Origin: Ruaniaceae bacterium
GTDB lineage: Bacteria > Actinomycetota > Actinomycetes > Actinomycetales > Actinomycetaceae
Direction: 5' to 3'
Assembly: GCA_030450655.1 (NCBI GenBank)
Contig: JAKDIE010000042.1
Span: 1 to 8,526, forward strand
Length of the DNA: 8,526 nucleotides
Shown: piece by piece, positions 6,169 through 8,526 of the stretch
Position numbering within the stretch: position 1 is the stretch's first letter
Layout of the letters: each line of letters starts with the position of its first letter
The notes under the pieces: generated by a model
The model's database searches: none
Told to the model about the DNA's origin: nothing
Seen by the model: the letters and a program-made list of their open reading frames with translations, nothing else
Translations under genes and position numbers: made by a program

Positions 6169-6189
6169 CCGGCGCCGCCGCTTCTTCAA
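6162..6189 (-). promoter_or_regulatory. marR promoter inside the glutaredoxin 3' end
   Basis: Reading the - strand, TTGAAG (6189-6184), a 16-bp spacer and TATAGT (6167-6162) make a good sigma-70-type promoter, the best match in the window. The start would fall near 6155, within the palindromic operator, giving a leader of about 37 nt before the marR ATG. The glutaredoxin stop codon TAG (6165-6163) is part of the -10 box. Confidence 0.6.
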
Positions 6190-6417
6190 CGCCCTCTTCA
6201 GTTCACGCTCCTGGACCCGCCACCGGCCCACCAGTGCGCCGTCCACGGAGACCACCGGGACGTCGTCGGAATAGCGGCTCGCCAGCGTGGGCTCCGAATC
6301 GATATCGATGGCGATGAAGTCCTCGCCCATCTCGGCGCACACCTGCTCGACGACGGCGCTGGCCACATCGCACAGATGGCACCCCTGGCGCGTGTAAATG
6401 ACAACCCGCGGTTCCAT
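6163..6417 (-). CDS. Glutaredoxin-like thiol-disulfide protein
   Basis: A small cytoplasmic thioredoxin-fold protein of 84 residues in the glutaredoxin-like (DUF836/PF05768) group. The N-terminal strand VVIYTRQGCHLCD carries the CXXC active site at Cys13-Cys16, and DVPVVSVDG holds the cis-proline after the central Asp/Glu-rich segment. The C terminus ends in the basic stretch KKRRRRV. The partner and exact reaction are unknown; such proteins are widespread in actinobacteria, often near heme or redox genes. ATG 6417-6415 is preceded by GGCAGG a few bases upstream. A probable terminator (6442-6460) separates it from bS22, so its own promoter should lie in the 55-bp gap, but I see no clear one. 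Its last codons and stop double as promoter and operator DNA for marR. Confidence 0.87.
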   Translation of the reverse strand: MEPRVVIYTRQGCHLCDVASAVVEQVCAEMGEDFIAIDIDSEPTLASRYSDDVPVVSVDGALVGRWRVQERELKRALKKRRRRV

Positions 6418-6441
6418 GATCCTGCCCCTAGAGACGACAAT

Positions 6442-6460
6442 GGCCCGGCAGAACCGGGCC
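6442..6460. terminator. Hairpin terminator after bS22
   Basis: GGCCCGG (6442-6448), the 5-nt loop CAGAA and CCGGGCC (6454-6460) form a perfect 7-bp GC stem just past the bS22 stop. Reading the - strand it is followed by ATTGTCGTC, a poor T-tract, so termination may be partial and some read-through into the glutaredoxin gene is possible. Confidence 0.65.
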
Positions 6461-6472
6461 CTGTCAGGTCGC

Positions 6473-6571
6473 TTACTTCTTGTTGCGACGCTGGTGGCGA
6501 GTCTTGCGAAGCCTCTTGCGGTGCTTCTTCTTCGCCATGCGCGCGCGGCGCTTCTTGATGACCGAGCCCAT
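6473..6571 (-). CDS. Small ribosomal protein bS22 (AURKAIP1/COX24-domain protein)
   Basis: A 32-residue, extremely basic peptide, MGSVIKKRRARMAKKKHRK followed by LRKTRHQRRNKK. It is the actinobacterial AURKAIP1/COX24-domain protein, known in mycobacteria as the small-subunit ribosomal protein bS22, which sits in the 30S subunit. More than half of the residues are Lys or Arg. ATG 6571-6569 is fixed by the invariant MGSVIKKRR start and by GGAAAGG (6584-6578) 6 nt upstream; a longer in-frame extension to 6682 has no support. A TAGGAT box (6608-6603) about 30 bases before the ATG is a plausible -10. A hairpin terminator follows. As in mycobacteria, the excisionase-type HTH gene is directly upstream on the same strand. 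Confidence 0.93.
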   Translation of the reverse strand: MGSVIKKRRARMAKKKHRKRLRKTRHQRRNKK

Positions 6572-6602
6572 TGACTGCCTTTCCGTATAAAGTCCGAGGT
6601 CT

Positions 6603-6608
6603 ATCCTA
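6603..6608 (-). promoter_or_regulatory. Possible -10 box for bS22
   Basis: TAGGAT on the - strand lies between the stop of the HTH gene (6633) and the bS22 start (6571). It would give a leader of about 25 nt containing the GGAAAGG ribosome site. No good -35 is seen at 17 bp (the region reads TTCGGCC). Confidence 0.4.
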
Positions 6609-6632
6609 GCGCGTCCACACCATGTGGCCGAA

Positions 6633-6851
6633 CTAGCCTTCCTCACCCACTGCGTGCTCCCACGCCTCGTAGCCCTGGGCAATGAGATCGTCCACGGCCT
6701 TGCGTGGAACGCGGAACGAACGGCCCATGCGTACTGCGGGCATCTGGCCGGCGTGGATCATTCGATACACGGTCATTTTGGAGACCCGCATCGCGTCCGC
6801 GACCTCGGCAACGGTGAGGAAGCGTGGAACCCCCTCGAGACCCTCTGCCAT
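6633..6851 (-). CDS. Excisionase/MerR-type helix-turn-helix DNA-binding protein
   Basis: A 72-residue protein that is almost entirely one winged helix-turn-helix: FLTVAEVADAMRVSKMTVYRMIHAGQMPAVRMGRSFRVPRKAVDDLIAQ (residues 11-59). This is the HTH_17/excisionase fold, as in BldC and in M. tuberculosis Rv0500A, which lies beside bS22 in the same order. Such actinobacterial proteins are chromosomal regulators, not phage excisionases, and nothing here suggests a phage. I chose ATG 6851-6849 because GAGG (6860-6857) lies 5 nt upstream and homologues start close to the HTH. The frame is open to 6983, but the additional 44 residues show no family-like sequence. Target genes are unknown. trkH is divergent, 179 bp away measured to its likely start. 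Confidence 0.88.
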   Translation of the reverse strand: MAEGLEGVPRFLTVAEVADAMRVSKMTVYRMIHAGQMPAVRMGRSFRVPRKAVDDLIAQGYEAWEHAVGEEG

Positions 6852-6933
6852 CTCGACCTCACTGTAGTGATCCGTGCGCGCAAACACACGCACTGGCCAA
6901 ATGCTTCCAGAAACAACGCGATCCCACAATTCC

Positions 6934-6979
6934 TGTTGCGTCACAGTTGCAACACACTTCACGCTCGCCACACGCAACA
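6934..6979. promoter_or_regulatory. TGTTGC/GCAACA half-sites in the HTH-trkH intergenic region
   Basis: TGTTGC (6934-6939) and GCAACA (6949-6954) form a perfect inverted repeat with a 9-bp centre. The right arm also belongs to the 8-bp palindrome GTTGCAAC (6946-6953), and a third GCAACA lies at 6974-6979. The 179 bases between the two divergent genes hold no other feature I can support. These sites could bind a regulator of one or both genes, possibly the HTH protein itself. This is inference from symmetry only. Confidence 0.35.
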
Positions 6980-7022
6980 CCACTGCCAGCGCCCTCTCCG
7001 CGATGGGACTACGCTGGCCCTC

Positions 7023-7027
7023 GGAGG
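7023..7027 (+). promoter_or_regulatory. Ribosome binding site pointing to ATC at 7031
   Basis: GGAGG is the only strong Shine-Dalgarno before trkH. It lies 3 nt before the ATC codon at 7031 and well downstream of the TTG (6947) and GTG (6824) candidates, so it argues against both. The GTG at 7028, closer still, is in another frame. Confidence 0.5.
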
Positions 7028-7030
7028 TGC

Positions 7031-8404
7031 ATCACGGAGTCCCCATCGTTCCTCACCCGCGCGCGCGACCGCATCGATTTCATTGCGGAGAAGTCGCCCG
7101 CGCGTCTTGTTGTGGTCATTTTCGCGTCGATTATCGGGATCGTGACGCTGCTGCTCTGGCTTCCCATCTCGACGACGACGGGCCGGTCCCCCGCGTTCGT
7201 CGATGCCTTGTTCACGGCGACGTCCGCAGTCTCCGTCACCGGGCTCACCACCGTTGACACCGCCGTCTACTGGTCCACGTTCGGGCACGTGGTGATCATC
7301 ATCGGTGTGGGGATCGGTGGTCTCGGCGTGATGACGCTCGCCTCGATCCTCGCCCTGACCGTGTCGCGGCACATCGGGCTCACGCAGCGCATGCTGATGG
7401 CTTCGGAGACACGCACGGACAGGCTCGGCGAGGTGGGTTCGCTCGTGCGCGCCGTCATCATCGCCTCCCTCTCGGTGGAATCGGTCCTCGCCCTCGTTCT
7501 CTTTCCGCGGTTTCTGGCGATGGGTGAATCTCTCGTCTCCGCTGCCGGGCACGCGGTGTTCATGGCATTCTCGATCTTCAACAACGCTGGCTTCGTGATC
7601 ATGCCGGGCGGGCTCACGCCGCACGTGGGTGACTGGTGGCTGGGCCTACCCATCGCGATCGGTACGTTCCTCGGCGCGATCGGTTTCCCCGTGTTGAAGA
7701 ACATTGCGCGCTCCTGGCGCCACCCCCGGCGGTGGAGCCTCCACACGAAGCTCACGCTCTCGATGTACTCGCTGCTGTCCATGGCAACATTCATCCTAAT
7801 TCCCGCATTCGAGTGGTCGAACGAAAAGACCTTCGGTGCGCTCAACTGGTCCGAGAAGCTGCTCTCTGCGCTCGTGATGTCCGTCAACTCTCGCTCGTCG
7901 GGCCTCTCGACCATCGACATTGCGGACCTGAACGAATCCACATGGTTCTTCCAAGACGCGCTGATGTTCGTGGGCGGCGGCACGGCCTCGACCGCCGGCG
8001 GCATCAAGGTGACCACGCTCGCTGTGCTCCTGCTCGCGATCGTTGCCGAGGCGCGGGGCGATCGGGACGTGGAGGTCTTCCGGCGCCGCATCCCGCGCCA
8101 GACCCTGCGCCTCGCTCTTGCAGTGGCCTTCATCGGGGCGTCACTCGTGGGGCTCGCCACGCTCACGCTGCTCACACTCACGGACTTCCACCTCGACGTG
8201 ATTCTCTACGAGGTGCTTTCCGCGTTCGGAACCGTGGGACTCTCCACCGGAATCACGAGCGCGCTACCAGAATCCGCCAAGTACGTCCTTGCGGTCCTAA
8301 TGTTCGCCGGCCGCACCGGAATGATGACGGTGGCGGCCGCGCTCGCCCTGCGCTCGCGGCGCCGCGTGATCCGGATGCCTGAGGAGCGCCCGTCCGTCGG
8401 CTAA
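7031..8404 (+). CDS. trkH: TrkH/KtrB-family potassium uptake subunit
   Basis: The membrane-spanning, ion-conducting subunit of a Trk/Ktr potassium transporter. It has about 457 residues, near KtrB length. Four P-loop repeats are visible with their filter sequences: AVSVTGLTT (66-74), FNNAGF (183-188), NSRSSGLST (286-294) and FGTVGLST (399-406), plus the conserved gating-region motif STAGGIKVTT (320-329). It needs a cytosolic TrkA/KtrA RCK subunit, which is not in the window but could lie further right. The start is unusual. Coding-like codon use begins at about 7031, and GGAGG (7023-7027) lies just before the in-frame ATC at 7031, but no ATG, GTG or TTG is there. In-frame alternatives are TTG 6947 (485 aa), GTG 6824 (526 aa, overlapping the HTH gene) and GTG 7112, which would cut into helix 1. 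The function is certain; the 5' end is not. Confidence 0.93.
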   Translation: MTESPSFLTRARDRIDFIAEKSPARLVVVIFASIIGIVTLLLWLPISTTTGRSPAFVDALFTATSAVSVTGLTTVDTAVYWSTFGHVVIIIGVGIGGLGVMTLASILALTVSRHIGLTQRMLMASETRTDRLGEVGSLVRAVIIASLSVESVLALVLFPRFLAMGESLVSAAGHAVFMAFSIFNNAGFVIMPGGLTPHVGDWWLGLPIAIGTFLGAIGFPVLKNIARSWRHPRRWSLHTKLTLSMYSLLSMATFILIPAFEWSNEKTFGALNWSEKLLSALVMSVNSRSSGLSTIDIADLNESTWFFQDALMFVGGGTASTAGGIKVTTLAVLLLAIVAEARGDRDVEVFRRRIPRQTLRLALAVAFIGASLVGLATLTLLTLTDFHLDVILYEVLSAFGTVGLSTGITSALPESAKYVLAVLMFAGRTGMMTVAAALALRSRRRVIRMPEERPSVG

Positions 8405-8421
8405 ACCCCGGGACATCCCGC

Positions 8422-8459
8422 CCGAGGCAACAGTTCTCACCGTGCGCTTCCTGCCTCGG
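8422..8459 (+). terminator. Possible weak terminator after trkH
   Basis: CCGAGGCA (8422-8429) and TGCCTCGG (8452-8459) can pair over 8 bp, 17 bases past the trkH stop. The 22-nt loop is long and no T-tract follows (TTGGGTGAGG), so it may not terminate well. A small CGGG-ACAT-CCCG hairpin lies at 8409-8420. Confidence 0.3.
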
Positions 8460-8477
8460 TTGGGTGAGGACCCTGAG

Positions 8478-8508
8478 CCTGGGTTCAGCGACTACGCGCA
8501 GAATGACG
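8478..8508. repeat. Second copy of the dispersed repeat
   Basis: This 31-bp stretch matches 4883-4913, the right end of the element at 4811-4913, at 27 of 31 positions in direct orientation, including ACGCGCAGAATGACG against TTCGCGCAGGATGACG. It lies about 70 bp past the trkH stop in non-coding DNA and may continue beyond the right edge, where GGCGTAGT at 8519-8526 recalls the GGCGTAGG of the tandem unit. Confidence 0.7.
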
Positions 8509-8526
8509 AGTTTCGGAGGGCGTAGT

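Noticed and set aside
6633..6851. Phage excisionase
   Set aside because: The fold is excisionase-like, but there is no integrase, attachment site or phage gene, and the gene sits beside bS22 as in other actinobacterial chromosomes.
1..8526. tRNA, rRNA or riboswitch
   Set aside because: The non-coding gaps are short and I found no tRNA TTC-loop pattern or recognisable riboswitch core in them.

Overview
The window is GC-rich (roughly 65% by eye) with strongly G/C-ending codons, GTG starts and an actinobacterial gene set: menaquinone synthesis (MenA), a PLDc_N membrane protein, System II cytochrome c maturation, ribosomal protein bS22 next to an excisionase-type HTH gene, and TrkH. The order histidine phosphatase - thiol-disulfide lipoprotein - CcdA - ResB - CcsB matches, from memory, Mycobacterium tuberculosis Rv0525-Rv0529. 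The HTH/bS22 pair resembles Rv0500A/Rv0500B. The source is therefore a chromosome of an Actinomycetota member that makes c-type cytochromes; genus cannot be told from the sequence.

Layout. Positions 1-599 (-) hold the 5' two thirds of menA, running off the left edge. 600-683 is a short divergent promoter region with a perfect 13-bp inverted repeat, each arm carrying a TAGAAT box just before a start codon. 684-1034 (+) is a small PLDc_N protein. It meets ccsB stop-to-stop at 1034/1035, and a hairpin there holds both stop codons in its loop. 1035-4816 (-) is a tight block read resA-like lipoprotein, ccdA, resB, ccsB, with 4-, 1- and 14-nt overlaps. 4811-4972 is a MITE/REP-like element with 14-bp terminal inverted repeats and a tandemly repeated right end; one terminus contains the lipoprotein start codon. 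4993-5664 (-) is a histidine phosphatase, 4 nt behind a MarR regulator (5669-6118, -). The marR promoter and a strong palindromic operator lie in the 3' end of, and just after, a glutaredoxin-like gene (6163-6417, -). Then come a probable terminator, bS22 (6473-6571, -) and a MerR/excisionase-type HTH protein (6633-6851, -). Divergent from these, 7031-8404 (+) is a TrkH/KtrB potassium translocation subunit with no normal start codon. The last ~120 bases hold a possible weak hairpin and a second copy of the dispersed repeat.

Function. CcdA passes reductant across the membrane to the ResA-like lipoprotein, which keeps apocytochrome CXXCH cysteines reduced; ResB and CcsB move heme outward and attach it. 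MenA makes the menaquinone that feeds the same respiratory chain. MarR, glutaredoxin and histidine phosphatase lie upstream on the same strand and may be partly co-transcribed with the maturation genes, but the repeat element intervenes.

I see no defence system, phage, CRISPR or biosynthetic cluster. The gene content is ordinary actinobacterial core. The notable signals are regulatory and repeat-related: the mobile-looking repeat that supplies a start codon, the paired MarR operator, the mirror-image menA/PLDc_N promoters, the stop-codon hairpin, and the trkH start anomaly.
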